Shown here: piece by piece, positions 8,073-16,511 of the stretch | How the letters are laid out: every line of letters begins with the position of its first letter | How positions within the stretch are numbered: the stretch's first letter is position 1 | NCBI RefSeq assembly: GCF_051148895.1 | Contig: NZ_CP154625.1 | Coordinates: 496,001-560,000 of the forward strand | From: Terrisporobacter vanillatitrophus | GTDB lineage: Bacteria > Bacillota > Clostridia > Peptostreptococcales > Peptostreptococcaceae | DNA: 64,000 nucleotides | Reading direction: 5' to 3' | Notes under the pieces: model-generated | Database searches by the model: none | The model's input: the letters and a program-made list of their open reading frames with translations, nothing else | What the model was told of the DNA's origin: nothing | Position numbers and translations under genes: made by a program

Positions 8073-8633
8073 ATGTCATTTTTTAATAATATTAAAGTAA
8101 TGAAGGATTCAATATCGAAAACAGCAAATAACATAAGTAATACAATAGCAGTTAATAATATGGAGCAAGCAAATCTAGCTAGAGTAAATAAAGAAATAAG
8201 CTCAATAAATTCAGAGATTGATTCTGCATGTACTCAAATAGGACGAAAATTTCTTGAATATGTTATAGAAACTAATGAAATGCCAGGAATAGATGTAAGT
8301 GATATACTTACTGTACTAGATCCTAAAATGATTAGAAAAACTGAGTTAGAAAAAGAGTTAGTAGAGATACAAAAAAGAATAAAAGATCAAATGATTATTA
8401 AGGAAAAAAATGCACTAGAAGAAAAATTCAAAAAAGAAAAAGAGAAGTTAGATGCAGCACTAGCAATGGATATCATATCAGAATATGAATATAATGAAAA
8501 GATAAATCAACATAGAAAGAGATTAGACAATTTTGAAGCTATAAAGAAAATAGAGCAACAGTACGAATTAGGAATTATATCAATTGAAGAGAAAGATTAT
8601 AAAATATATACCTTAATCAATGGGCAAAAATAA
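8073..8633 (+). CDS. Coiled-coil protein with SHOCT-like C-terminal motifs
   Basis: A 186-residue, charged, helical, cytoplasmic protein. Residues about 30-150 look like coiled coil (long Lys/Glu/Ile heptads such as TELEKELVEIQKRIKDQM). Two short motifs near the C-terminus (LDAALAMDIISEYEYNEKI and IEQQYELGIISIEEKDYKI) match the SHOCT pattern of a leucine helix, 'G/D-I-I-S' turn and acidic helix, usually an oligomerisation element. No catalytic domain was seen. The ribosome site GGGGGAAGAAGGA lies just ahead of the ATG. It sits between the phage-type module and a terminator, so it could belong to the island, but nothing proves this. Confidence 0.6.
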   Translation: MSFFNNIKVMKDSISKTANNISNTIAVNNMEQANLARVNKEISSINSEIDSACTQIGRKFLEYVIETNEMPGIDVSDILTVLDPKMIRKTELEKELVEIQKRIKDQMIIKEKNALEEKFKKEKEKLDAALAMDIISEYEYNEKINQHRKRLDNFEAIKKIEQQYELGIISIEEKDYKIYTLINGQK

Positions 8634-8674
8634 AGCTTATATTTATACATTTAGGGACAATAATAAATAAAATA

Positions 8675-8718
8675 AAAAGTGTCTTAAAGTAGTAAAAAAA
8701 TTACTTAAGGCACTTTTT
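8675..8718 (+). terminator. Rho-independent terminator
   Basis: Long stem AAAGTGTCTTAA / TTAAGGCACTTT with further A/T pairing inside, followed by T6. It ends the gene at 8633. Confidence 0.8.
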
Positions 8719-8744
8719 TAGTATAAAAACAAAGTAGAACTATA

Positions 8745-8761
8745 TTACTATTTTATAGTAA
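8745..8761. promoter_or_regulatory. Small palindrome upstream of acetyltransferase
   Basis: TTACTAT-TTT-ATAGTAA, with perfect 7-base arms, 43 bases ahead of the start at 8804. It is a possible operator; no regulator is assigned. Confidence 0.3.
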
Positions 8762-8803
8762 GTGATAAAATTGAATATATTAAGAAAATAAGGAGGAATT
8801 TAT

Positions 8804-9235
8804 ATGATAAGAAATATAGAAAATAAAGATATAGATAAAATAATGGATATCTGGTTAAAAAGTACTATTAAAGCTCATGATTTTATAGACGAAGAATATT
8901 GGAATAACAACTATAATACTGTAAAAGATGTATATATACCAATGTCAGACACATTTGTGTATGAAGATGAGGAAAACATAAAAGGTTTTATAAGTATAAT
9001 AAATAAGGAATTTATAGGAGCATTATTTGTTGATATAGACTGCCAGGGTAATGGAATAGGCAAAGAATTAATAAATTATGTCATGAATAAGTATAAAAAA
9101 TTAAATTTAGCAGTATATAAGGATAATAAAAAATCAGTAGATTTTTATATGAATAGAGGATTTAAGATAGTAAAAGAACAGAAAAATGAAGATTCAGCAT
9201 ATGCAGAATATATAATGGAAATACATTGTGACTAA
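8804..9235 (+). CDS. GNAT acetyltransferase, YiaC/YjaB-like
   Basis: A 143-residue acetyl-CoA-dependent acyltransferase. It opens with the typical MIRNIENKDIDKIMDIWLKSTIKAHDFI segment of the YiaC/YjaB group. The acetyl-CoA loop is CQGNGIGKELINYVM (residues about 85-99), followed by YKDNKKSVDFYMNRGFKIV, which is the conserved 'V-x-x-x-N-x2-A-x2-F-Y' to 'G-F' segment. The E. coli relatives act on protein lysines; the target here is unknown. SD AGGAGG precedes the ATG. It has its own short promoter region behind a terminator. Confidence 0.85.
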   Translation: MIRNIENKDIDKIMDIWLKSTIKAHDFIDEEYWNNNYNTVKDVYIPMSDTFVYEDEENIKGFISIINKEFIGALFVDIDCQGNGIGKELINYVMNKYKKLNLAVYKDNKKSVDFYMNRGFKIVKEQKNEDSAYAEYIMEIHCD

Positions 9236-9244
9236 AACTTATAT

Positions 9245-9269
9245 AAAAAACCACCTGTAAAACAGGTGG
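9245..9269 (-). terminator. Terminator of the DUF6143 gene
   Basis: Perfect 8-base stem CCACCTGT/ACAGGTGG (9251-9258, 9262-9269). Read on the minus strand it is followed by T6, so it serves the leftward gene. Confidence 0.8.
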
Positions 9270-9283
9270 CTTACATAAAAAGT

Positions 9284-9844
9284 CTAATTATAGCAGCAAT
9301 GAGATTCACAGCAATATTTATTTATTCTCTCTTCCCACCAACCAAAAGCAACAATAGCACTGTCAAATTCTACTGGTAAAAATCCACCAAGATAAACAAG
9401 AATACATGAATTTGGAGGGATAATTATTTGACCTCCATCTATTACTGTTGTTGAAAATCCAGGAACTATTCTAGAGAATATTGGTACACCATTAGCTGGT
9501 GGATTAGTAACTATATTATTAAATTTTATTTCTCCATTTGGTTGTGGAGGAGGAACAATAGTAACATTGGTGCAGCTAACATAAGGACTAGATTCGCCTC
9601 TTGGAGGAGTAGATCTAAGATAGATTTCTGCAGAAAGGCTTTCGCCAGAAATATTTGTTACGGTTATAGCATTTAGATAAATATTTACATCTGAACATCT
9701 TGGATTGACCAAAGCTGCTATAGCCTGAGAATCCGGGCCTGTTAATATTGGAGTTTGACCTATAAAATAATGTCCTTTTTGAGATTGAAATAAGGGATAT
9801 TCAATAGAAACTTCTTTGTTTAAGTTTGTATCCTTTGATAACAT
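9284..9844 (-). CDS. DUF6143-family protein, probable spore protein
   Basis: A 186-residue protein rich in beta strands, resembling DUF6143 proteins of spore formers. It holds repeated hydrophobic strand motifs, a Pro-rich loop around residue 95 (VPPPQPNG), and a Cys-rich tail ending KYCCESHCCYN that could cross-link. No signal peptide or membrane segment. The start is the ATG at 9844 with AGGTG 6 bases before it; a GTG at 9853 is less likely. Upstream on the minus strand AC, 16 bases, then AATATTATA resembles a sigma-K promoter with one mismatch. A coat or exosporium role is inference. Confidence 0.6.
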   Translation of the reverse strand: MLSKDTNLNKEVSIEYPLFQSQKGHYFIGQTPILTGPDSQAIAALVNPRCSDVNIYLNAITVTNISGESLSAEIYLRSTPPRGESSPYVSCTNVTIVPPPQPNGEIKFNNIVTNPPANGVPIFSRIVPGFSTTVIDGGQIIIPPNSCILVYLGGFLPVEFDSAIVAFGWWEERINKYCCESHCCYN

Positions 9845-9976
9845 AATAATCACCTAACTTATAAGTTTTGGAAATAAATAATCTCCTATCATATAATATT
9901 CATAAAAAAAAATAATGTTATAAATATCTACATTAAATGACTATAAATGCAAACACTTATATAAAGAGGTGAGAGC

Positions 9977-10906
9977 ATGAGAGAAAATCGTAAAATAAAA
10001 GAGCCTATAGTTGCCATTACAAAAGCGCTAACAGAAGGTAAATCATTAGAAAAAGCTTTGGATTTATTACCTATAGACAAAATAATACAAAAAGGAGACA
10101 AGGTAATAATCACACCAAACTGGGTAAAAGACAAATCAGCAAAAGATGGAGCTGTAGTTGGTCCGAGAACCTTACAAAGACTTATACAATATGTAAAAAC
10201 AAAAGAACCATCAACCATATACATAGCAACAGGATCTGGTGGAGCAGAAACCACGCAGGTTATGACAAGTGTGGGATATGATAAAGTAATAAAAGAAGAA
10301 AATGTTGAATTTATAGATATGAATTATGGACCATTTATTGAACTAAAATTAGACCATAACATAATCAAAACTACACCAATAAATAAAATCCTAGATGAAG
10401 CAGATGTAATAATATCATTTACTCAACTAAAATATCACGAAGAAGCCACTGTTACAGCCAGTATTAAAAATATTGCCATGGGTTATCCTCCTGCAAGTGT
10501 GCATGGATTTCCAAAGAAACAAACAGGAATACATGAAGACTTACATGGATTTATAAGAAGTTTTGCAAAGAAAGTTCCCATAGATTTAGCAATAATAAGT
10601 TTAGACAAGGCAATGATAAGTACAGGACCAATATTCGGTCAGGCAGTAGATACGCCAGGACTTTTAATAGCAGGTACAGACCCTGTTGCAGCAGATAGTG
10701 TGGGAGCTAGACTACTTGGCTTTTTACCACAGGGAGTCGCTTATTTGTATGGGCTTTACAAGGATGGACTGGGAGAAGCTAATCCTATGAATATGACTAT
10801 AAAAGGACTTGATTTAATAGAAGCAGAAAAAATATTTAGTAGGGCAGCTTATGGAAATAAGGAAAGTATAGTGGATAGAGAAAAGTTAAAGGATATTCAC
10901 GGATAA
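9977..10906 (+). CDS. DUF362 domain protein without ferredoxin domain
   Basis: A 309-residue DUF362 protein. Visible family features are KGDKVIITPNWV, IYIATGSGG, ADVIISFTQLKYHEEATVTASIKNIAMG and LLIAGTDPVAADSVGARLLGF. DUF362 proteins are often linked to Fe-S or electron-transfer functions but their reaction is not settled. Unlike the paralogue at 37998, this copy has no C-terminal 4Fe-4S cluster motifs. SD GAGGTGAGAG precedes the ATG. It diverges from the DUF6143 gene with about 130 bases between starts, and ends at a terminator, so it is monocistronic. Confidence 0.8.
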   Translation: MRENRKIKEPIVAITKALTEGKSLEKALDLLPIDKIIQKGDKVIITPNWVKDKSAKDGAVVGPRTLQRLIQYVKTKEPSTIYIATGSGGAETTQVMTSVGYDKVIKEENVEFIDMNYGPFIELKLDHNIIKTTPINKILDEADVIISFTQLKYHEEATVTASIKNIAMGYPPASVHGFPKKQTGIHEDLHGFIRSFAKKVPIDLAIISLDKAMISTGPIFGQAVDTPGLLIAGTDPVAADSVGARLLGFLPQGVAYLYGLYKDGLGEANPMNMTIKGLDLIEAEKIFSRAAYGNKESIVDREKLKDIHG

Positions 10907-11028
10907 TAATTTTTTGCTAAAATGTGTAAGTGTTATATTACATTTTTATTAACTTATATCATATCTTATATTAATAGGGCTAACTAATACCAGCGTAAAT
11001 ATAAGTATAAATTAGAAAATATAAGAAG

Positions 11029-11066
11029 AGTATATCCTACTATTTTTAGTAAGATATACTTTTTTA
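11029..11066 (+). terminator. Rho-independent terminator
   Basis: Stem AGTATATC-TACTA / TAGTA-GATATACT followed by T6, about 120 bases after the DUF362 stop. Confidence 0.75.
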
Positions 11067-11150
11067 TGTTTAACTTGAAAGATCAAGACAATAATGTATA
11101 CTTAGTTAAAGAAGGCAAATATTAAAAAATTATAGTTATAGGAGGACCGC

Positions 11151-11609
11151 ATGAGTTATAAATTTGAAGCAGTAATAAAAAAAGTACCAGATAAAGATGC
11201 AGCATTTATAGAGATTCCCTTTGACGTGGAAAAAGCATTTGGATCAAAGAGAGTTAAGGTAAAAGTTAAGTTTGATAACATTGATTATAGAGGTTCTATT
11301 GTAAGAATGGGACAAGACTGTTATATGATAGGTATTACTAAAGCTATAAGAAATCAAATGGGAAAAGGTCCTGGAGATAGCATATCTGTTCAAGTAGAAA
11401 AAGACGAGGAAGTTCGTGAAGTGGAGATGCCAGAAGATTTTAAAAATGAATTAGATGAAAATAAAGAAGCTTTAAAGTTTTATAATAGCTTATCATATTC
11501 AGCAAAAAGAAAATACTATCAATGGATAACAAGCTCTAAAAAAGAAGAGACAAGACGAAAAAGAATTACCGAAGCAATTTTAAAGTTGGAATCTAATATT
11601 AAACTGTAA
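11151..11609 (+). CDS. DUF1905 / YdeI-like protein
   Basis: A 152-residue cytoplasmic protein. Residues about 1-85 are a DUF1905 domain (FEAVIKK ... AAFIEIPFDVEKAFGSKRVKVKVKF ... GISITKAIRN-like core ... GKGPGDSISVQVEKDEE). Residues about 95-150 are a YdeI/OmpD-associated helical domain (LSYSAKRKYYQWITSSKKEETRRKRI). Family members are annotated as bacteriocin-protection or DNA-associated proteins, but the biochemical role is unknown. SD AGGAGG is 5 bases before the ATG. It is a single gene between two terminators. Confidence 0.8.
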   Translation: MSYKFEAVIKKVPDKDAAFIEIPFDVEKAFGSKRVKVKVKFDNIDYRGSIVRMGQDCYMIGITKAIRNQMGKGPGDSISVQVEKDEEVREVEMPEDFKNELDENKEALKFYNSLSYSAKRKYYQWITSSKKEETRRKRITEAILKLESNIKL

Positions 11610-11661
11610 ATATATTTTCAATGATTCAAAGGAAATTTATCATAACCAAATAATAATCAGT

Positions 11662-11699
11662 AAATCCCACTCTATTTACGACATAGTGGGATTTTTTTA
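11662..11699 (+). terminator. Rho-independent terminator
   Basis: Stem AATCCCACT / AGTGGGATT extended by CTAT/ATAG-like pairing, then T7. It ends the DUF1905 gene. Confidence 0.8.
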
Positions 11700-11926
11700 T
11701 TAAAAATACCCATGGAATTATGTATTTTTGTTTTATATTTTATAAAGTTGAATTAAAATATAAGGTAGGAAATATCATTAAAATCAAACAAAAGACTTTA
11801 CTTGTTGAAATATTTAAATTGGGAATAATAGCCTAACTTAGGTTATTAATTTTATTTAATATAAATCCAAAACATAAATGTATTAATATAATGAAATAAT
11901 TAATTTATAGTATGGGGGAGTATATG
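11700..11926. other. AT-rich leader of histidine kinase gene
   Basis: Nothing beyond low-complexity AT sequence was seen. No promoter close to consensus was found. Confidence 0.4.
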
Positions 11927-13792
11927 ATGGAGGAAATTTATAGAGAAATAATAGAAGATAGCCAAGATGCATATGTTTGTTTTGAAGTTGAAAATAATGA
12001 CGGAATATTAGACGAGATAAAAATTATAGACATGAATAAATCTTATAATAAATTATCAGAACAGTATGAAATTAATGTGTTAGATCTATTACCATCGGAA
12101 TATAGGCTAATTATAGGCTCTAATACTGTGTTCGATAAATCTAATTTAAATAAAAAATATTCATATGAGCACTATATTAAAAATGAACTGTTCATAAATG
12201 TAGATTTATATAATGGTGAAAATAATAGATTTCACTTGAAATTTAAGATATTAAGAACATTAAATACGGGCCAATTAAGAATATCTGATATTATTAGAAT
12301 TGCACCATTTTTTGCATGGATAAAAGATAAAGAGGGTAAATATGTTGATGTGAATAATAAATTTGCAGAATCAGTTAATCTAGAATATAAACAGATAATA
12401 GGAAAATGTAATTATGATATTTGGGCAAAAGATACGGCAGATATATTTATACAGGAGGACCAAAACGTAATTAAAGCAGAGAAGAAGTGTGATTTTGAGA
12501 ATCAAGTTAAATTATTAGTAGGAGATAAAATACAATATCTTCAAAAAGTAAAATGGCCTATTACAGATGTAAATGGTGAAATTAAAGGAACCATTGGAAT
12601 AGGTCTAGATGTGAATGAAAAAATTCAGTTAAAAGACGATATAAAAAAGAATGAACAGTTTTTTCAAGAAATATCTAATAATATAGATGATGTAATAATA
12701 ATAAGAAATAAAGAAAAAGCTCTTTATGTAAGTAATTCTTTTGAAAAAATATTTGGCTTTAATCCAGAATCTTTATATGAAGATATAACTTTATGGCATG
12801 AAGAGTGGGAGAATATTGATTTAATTGATGGAAGTAGAGATTATAATAATTTAGAAGTTACTTCAAATATAGTTAGAGTAAGAAGTGGTAAATTTGACAA
12901 ATGGATACAAAGTAAATTTGTACCTGTATTAGGTGGAAATGGAAAAGTAATTAAAAAAATCGGTATAATAAGTGATATAACATCGCGTAAGGAATTAGAG
13001 GAAAAACTAGAATCTTTAAGGATGGATTTCTTTGCCAATGTATCTCATGAAATAAGAACACCAGTTACTTTAATATTAAGCTGCATACAATTATTATCAG
13101 CAAGAATTGATATGCTAAAAAGTGAAGAAAAAGAATATTTTTATAAATATACACACATTATGAAACAAAATAGTTATAGACTATTGAAACTAGTAAATAA
13201 CTTAATAGATACAACTAAAATTGATAGTGGGAATTTTTCATATAATCCACAAAATTACGATATTATTAGCTTTGTGGAGAACATATGCATGTCTGTGTCA
13301 CAATTTGTGAATATGAATAATATGAGCATAGTTTTTGATACAGATGAGGAAGAAAAAATAATTAGTTTTGATTTAGATAATATGGAAAGAATTATATTAA
13401 ATTTACTTTCTAATGCTATTAAATATAACAAAGCCAATGGAAATATCGAAGTAAATATAAGTTGTAAAGAGAATGTGAAAATAAGTATAAAAGATAATGG
13501 AATAGGTATACCTAAATCTAAACAAAGTAGGGTATTTGAAAGATTTGGACAAGTAAAAAATAAAATGAAGACAGAACATGAGGGAAGTGGTATAGGTCTT
13601 TTCTTAGTAAAATCTCTAGTAGAGTTAAATGGTGGAGAAATATTGCTTAATAGTGAGTTAAGCAAAGGAAGTGAGTTTGTAGTAATTCTACCAGATAGAG
13701 TAGAAGAGGACGAAGTAGCTGTTACAAATATAAACATTGATGAATCAAAAATAGATAGAATGAACATCGAATTCTCAGATATATATGTGTAA
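11927..13792 (+). CDS. Orphan PAS-sensor histidine kinase
   Basis: A 621-residue soluble-looking sensor kinase with no obvious membrane helices. Three PAS-like regions come in order. The first is degenerate (residues about 1-110). The second is a clear PAS with FFAWIKDKEGKYVDVNNKFAE and DIWAKDTA (about 115-235). The third has IDDVIIIRNKEKALYVSNSFEKIFGF (about 245-360). Then follow the HisKA dimer domain with phospho-acceptor His374 (FFANVSHEIRTP) and a HATPase with N box LNLLSNAIKYN, DNGIGIP and GSGIGLFLVKSL. There is no response regulator nearby, so it probably signals to a distant partner; sporulation orphan kinases are one possibility (inference). The ATG at 11927 is chosen because GGGGGAG lies 6 bases upstream. 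Confidence 0.85.
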   Translation: MEEIYREIIEDSQDAYVCFEVENNDGILDEIKIIDMNKSYNKLSEQYEINVLDLLPSEYRLIIGSNTVFDKSNLNKKYSYEHYIKNELFINVDLYNGENNRFHLKFKILRTLNTGQLRISDIIRIAPFFAWIKDKEGKYVDVNNKFAESVNLEYKQIIGKCNYDIWAKDTADIFIQEDQNVIKAEKKCDFENQVKLLVGDKIQYLQKVKWPITDVNGEIKGTIGIGLDVNEKIQLKDDIKKNEQFFQEISNNIDDVIIIRNKEKALYVSNSFEKIFGFNPESLYEDITLWHEEWENIDLIDGSRDYNNLEVTSNIVRVRSGKFDKWIQSKFVPVLGGNGKVIKKIGIISDITSRKELEEKLESLRMDFFANVSHEIRTPVTLILSCIQLLSARIDMLKSEEKEYFYKYTHIMKQNSYRLLKLVNNLIDTTKIDSGNFSYNPQNYDIISFVENICMSVSQFVNMNNMSIVFDTDEEEKIISFDLDNMERIILNLLSNAIKYNKANGNIEVNISCKENVKISIKDNGIGIPKSKQSRVFERFGQVKNKMKTEHEGSGIGLFLVKSLVELNGGEILLNSELSKGSEFVVILPDRVEEDEVAVTNINIDESKIDRMNIEFSDIYV

Positions 13793-13814
13793 ATAATTTG
13801 GAATCGTACATGTT

Positions 13815-13852
13815 AAACTACTAAGCTTATAGCTTGGTAGTTTCTTTTTTTT
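13815..13852 (+). terminator. Rho-independent terminator
   Basis: Stem AAACTACTAAGCT / AGCTTGGTAGTTT with a 3-base loop, followed by a T-rich run. Confidence 0.85.
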
Positions 13853-14026
13853 ACAATAAATATCAAATAATACATAAAAAAATAATTAAACCACTAAATT
13901 CGACATTATAATACAATGGAAAATGTTATCATTGATAGAAGGTGAAAAAATATTAGAATGCAAATAATATGAAATGAATTCTAGTACAACTTAAATAAAT
14001 TGTAGAAAAATAAAGGGGCTATCAGA

Positions 14027-15709
14027 ATGAATTATAAAAAAAATGTTATAAAAATAATTAGCTACTTATGGATAATAGGTGCATTTGTTTTTTGTATTAC
14101 AAATCATTTATTTGAATTTAGAATAGGAAAGCAATTTTTTATAAACTCTTATGTACTAATAGAATTGATAGTCATAACCATAATACCAGTATCTATTTTA
14201 GTAGGAATGAAGATCAAAGAAGAATTAGACAAGGTTCAACAAGAAAATTATATTAAATTAGTAACTGGTATTGCTATGACAATCATCTCTTTAATTAGTT
14301 TTATACTTATATCCAAGTCATATTATGAATGGATTCGTGGTGAAGAAGGTATCACAATTCATGGTATAAATTTAATGATAGTAATGTTTGTAACTGTTTT
14401 TAGTATAGGAATAATCTTAATTCAGTCATCAAAGGAAAAAACAAATAGAAAATTAGAACCATTAATATTTAAAGAAAAAGAACAGGCTAAATATGAACAA
14501 GAGCAAGCTTCTTGGTATGGTGTAGATAAATTAAAAAACTATTGTCAAATGGAAACATATCATAGTCAACTCTCAAAAACCGTAATTTCTAATGTAATAT
14601 CAAAGGAAGAAATTTTTAGAAATCTTCAAATTATAGAAACTAACTTAGGAATTAGTAAAACAGGAGCTAGAGAAATAACTGTAAAAGTAAAAAACAATAC
14701 AATCTACCATATAGACGGAAGTATAAAGGCTATTTTCTATGATGAAAATAATAAAAAAGTAGGATTTGCCAACTTAGTGCTACCAGCATTAGGTATGGTA
14801 GATGAATGTATTTTAAAAGGTATTTGCATAAATACGGATATAAATCAGGAATATGTAGTTAAACTAGAGGTAAATAATTTATGGATAATAGAGTATTTGC
14901 CTAGGATTGATGATAAAAATTTAATAGAAGTTTTAAATAAATTAAAAAGTAAGAAAATAAGCTTATTATGGGATAAGATTAGAGATAATAAAAGTCTTAA
15001 AGATATTATAAGTAAGGATAAAAATATATATTATGATAATATAGTTGATACGGCAAATGTAAAATATTCAAATGATCTAATTAAGATATTTAAAAATTTA
15101 GAAGTACTTGATTTAGACGAAGATTATAATATGAAAACAGCCATAGCAGATGCATTAGATATTAGCGAAGTTAACTTTTCAATAGCATACTATGAATTAA
15201 AAAAATATGGTGCTATTAAAATTGAAAATGAATTTATAAAAGTGGTTAAATCTGATGTAGAAATGACTGAAGAAGATTTTTATGATCTAAAAAGAAAAAT
15301 AAAATCTATGAGCTATGAAAAATTAGCAAAATCAAATGAAAAAATGAAAAAATTACACGACAAAACATGTTTAAAATATAAACCAGGTAAGCGAAAGTAT
15401 GATTTAATTAGATTTAATTATATTGGTAAGAAAATACAATTATCAGATAAATATGGAGAACCAAATAATAATGGAGTCTATGAAATAAATCAAAAAGCTA
15501 GTTTAGTTAATTATTTAAATAAAAATATTACTGATAGTGACAGTCTTTACTTCTTTTTAGAAAGAATAAAGTCCAATGGCATAGGCGTTACATTAGCCCC
15601 AGAAGTAGTTAAATTAAGAAAGGAAATTCTTAAAGGAACAATGTCACCAGAGGATGAACAAAGTAAAATAAATGAAATAATGATGAAGTTTAAATTTAAA
15701 GAAATATAG
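14027..15709 (+). CDS. Four-helix membrane protein with FxLYD-like and SHOCT-like regions
   Basis: A 560-residue protein of no named family. Four hydrophobic helices lie in the first ~140 residues (about 8-27, 37-60, 78-100, 112-133). A soluble region follows. Residues about 210-265 (REITVKVKNNTIYHIDGSIK ... AIFYDENNKKVGFANLVLPALG) match the FxLYD beta-sandwich pattern. Residues about 355-405 contain a helical segment that could be a winged helix (IADALDISEVNFSIAYYELKKYGAIKIEN). The C-terminus has a SHOCT-like helix pair (RKEILKGTMSPEDEQSKINEIM). It may be a membrane sensor or envelope factor; nothing catalytic was seen. SD AAGGGG precedes the ATG, and a hairpin terminator follows. Confidence 0.6.
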   Translation: MNYKKNVIKIISYLWIIGAFVFCITNHLFEFRIGKQFFINSYVLIELIVITIIPVSILVGMKIKEELDKVQQENYIKLVTGIAMTIISLISFILISKSYYEWIRGEEGITIHGINLMIVMFVTVFSIGIILIQSSKEKTNRKLEPLIFKEKEQAKYEQEQASWYGVDKLKNYCQMETYHSQLSKTVISNVISKEEIFRNLQIIETNLGISKTGAREITVKVKNNTIYHIDGSIKAIFYDENNKKVGFANLVLPALGMVDECILKGICINTDINQEYVVKLEVNNLWIIEYLPRIDDKNLIEVLNKLKSKKISLLWDKIRDNKSLKDIISKDKNIYYDNIVDTANVKYSNDLIKIFKNLEVLDLDEDYNMKTAIADALDISEVNFSIAYYELKKYGAIKIENEFIKVVKSDVEMTEEDFYDLKRKIKSMSYEKLAKSNEKMKKLHDKTCLKYKPGKRKYDLIRFNYIGKKIQLSDKYGEPNNNGVYEINQKASLVNYLNKNITDSDSLYFFLERIKSNGIGVTLAPEVVKLRKEILKGTMSPEDEQSKINEIMMKFKFKEI

Positions 15710-15754
15710 AAAGTAAATAATAATATAAGAATTATACTTATGTGTAATTTTGCT

Positions 15755-15804
15755 AAAAGCTGTGAACAATAATTTATTAAAAAGTATTGTGCATAGCTTT
15801 TTTT
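15755..15804 (+). terminator. Rho-independent terminator
   Basis: AAAAGCTGTG pairs with CATAGCTTTT across a looser AT-rich inner part and is followed by a T-run. Confidence 0.65.
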
Positions 15805-15876
15805 ACTATAAATAATTCTATTTATACACATGAATATGATTAAGGGGATATACTGTAAAAGTATTAATAAAAAATA

Positions 15877-15905
15877 TTGACACACAGAAAATATGGATAT
15901 ATAAT
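15877..15905 (+). promoter_or_regulatory. Consensus sigma-A promoter of the peroxide operon
   Basis: TTGACA at 15877-15882, a 17-base spacer, and TATAAT at 15900-15905, both exact consensus. Transcription should start near 15912, just before the shared 17-base motif at 15920. Confidence 0.85.
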
Positions 15906-15919
15906 AAAAATATAAATTG

Positions 15920-15936
15920 ATTGAACTAAATTAAAT
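15920..15936 (+). promoter_or_regulatory. Putative OhrR-type operator, copy 1
   Basis: TTGAACTAAATTAAATT, just downstream of the predicted start of transcription. The same 17 bases recur at about 16465-16481 ahead of the peroxidase gene. Its place and repetition suggest the binding site of the OhrR-like regulator. Confidence 0.5.
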
Positions 15937-15959
15937 TGATATAAATTGGAGTTGGTAAT

Positions 15960-16391
15960 TTGGATAAATATGAAGCAATAAAATTGGATAATCAGCTATG
16001 TTTTTCTCTATATGCATTATCAAGAGAAGTTATAAAACGATACAAACCATTACTTGATAAGCATGGACTAACTTATACACAATATGTGGCCATGTTAGTA
16101 ATGTGGGAAGAAGAAAAAATAGGATTCAAGGAGTTAGGCAAGAGATTACATCTAGATTCTGGGACCCTTACACCTGTAGTAAAAAAATTAGAATCTATGG
16201 ATTTAGTAACAAAATATAGAAACAAAGAAGATGATAGAGTAGTCACAGTAGAGTTAACGCAAAAGGGAAAATCTATGAAAGAAGAAATACTTGATGTTCC
16301 AGGGCAAATATATACTCTATGTGGTGGGGAAGAGGTAGACTTATCTTGTATAAAAACACAAATAGATAAACTGTTAAATATGTTAGACTAA
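15960..16391 (+). CDS. OhrR-like MarR-family peroxide regulator
   Basis: A 143-residue winged-helix regulator. It starts at TTG (15960) with GGAG 8 bases before it. The N-terminus LDNQLCFSLYALSREV, with Cys14, matches the redox-active Cys of OhrR proteins, which release DNA when oxidised by organic peroxides. The winged helix is visible (FKELGKRLHLDSGTLTPVVKKLESMDLV, then YRNKEDDRVVTVELT with the wing Asp-Arg). Two further Cys near the C-terminus (LCGGEEVDLSC) could take part in disulfide formation. It heads an operon with a thiol peroxidase, thioredoxin reductase and thioredoxin, so it likely represses them until peroxide appears. Confidence 0.85.
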   Translation: MDKYEAIKLDNQLCFSLYALSREVIKRYKPLLDKHGLTYTQYVAMLVMWEEEKIGFKELGKRLHLDSGTLTPVVKKLESMDLVTKYRNKEDDRVVTVELTQKGKSMKEEILDVPGQIYTLCGGEEVDLSCIKTQIDKLLNMLD

Positions 16392-16418
16392 GACTACTAA
16401 AACTATTAAAGTAATAGT

Positions 16419-16446
16419 GAGTTAAATTCAGTAAAGAATTTAACTC
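16419..16446 (+). other. Perfect hairpin between regulator and peroxidase genes
   Basis: GAGTTAAATTC and its exact complement GAATTTAACTC with a 6-base loop. No T-run follows, so it is not a normal terminator. It may be an mRNA processing or stabilising element that changes the ratio of regulator to peroxidase. Confidence 0.6.
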
Positions 16447-16464
16447 TAAAATATAAAATAAATG

Positions 16465-16481
16465 GTTGAACTAAATTAAAT
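16465..16481 (+). promoter_or_regulatory. Putative OhrR-type operator, copy 2
   Basis: The same 17 bases as at 15920-15936, here 31 bases ahead of the start at 16512. An internal promoter controlled by the same regulator is possible. Confidence 0.45.
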
Positions 16482-16511
16482 TTGGGTAAATTACAAATAG
16501 GAGAAATTAAT

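Noticed and set aside
13255..13767. 170-residue minus-strand frame inside the histidine kinase
   Set aside because: It is a shadow of the kinase ATPase domain, without a ribosome site or family match.
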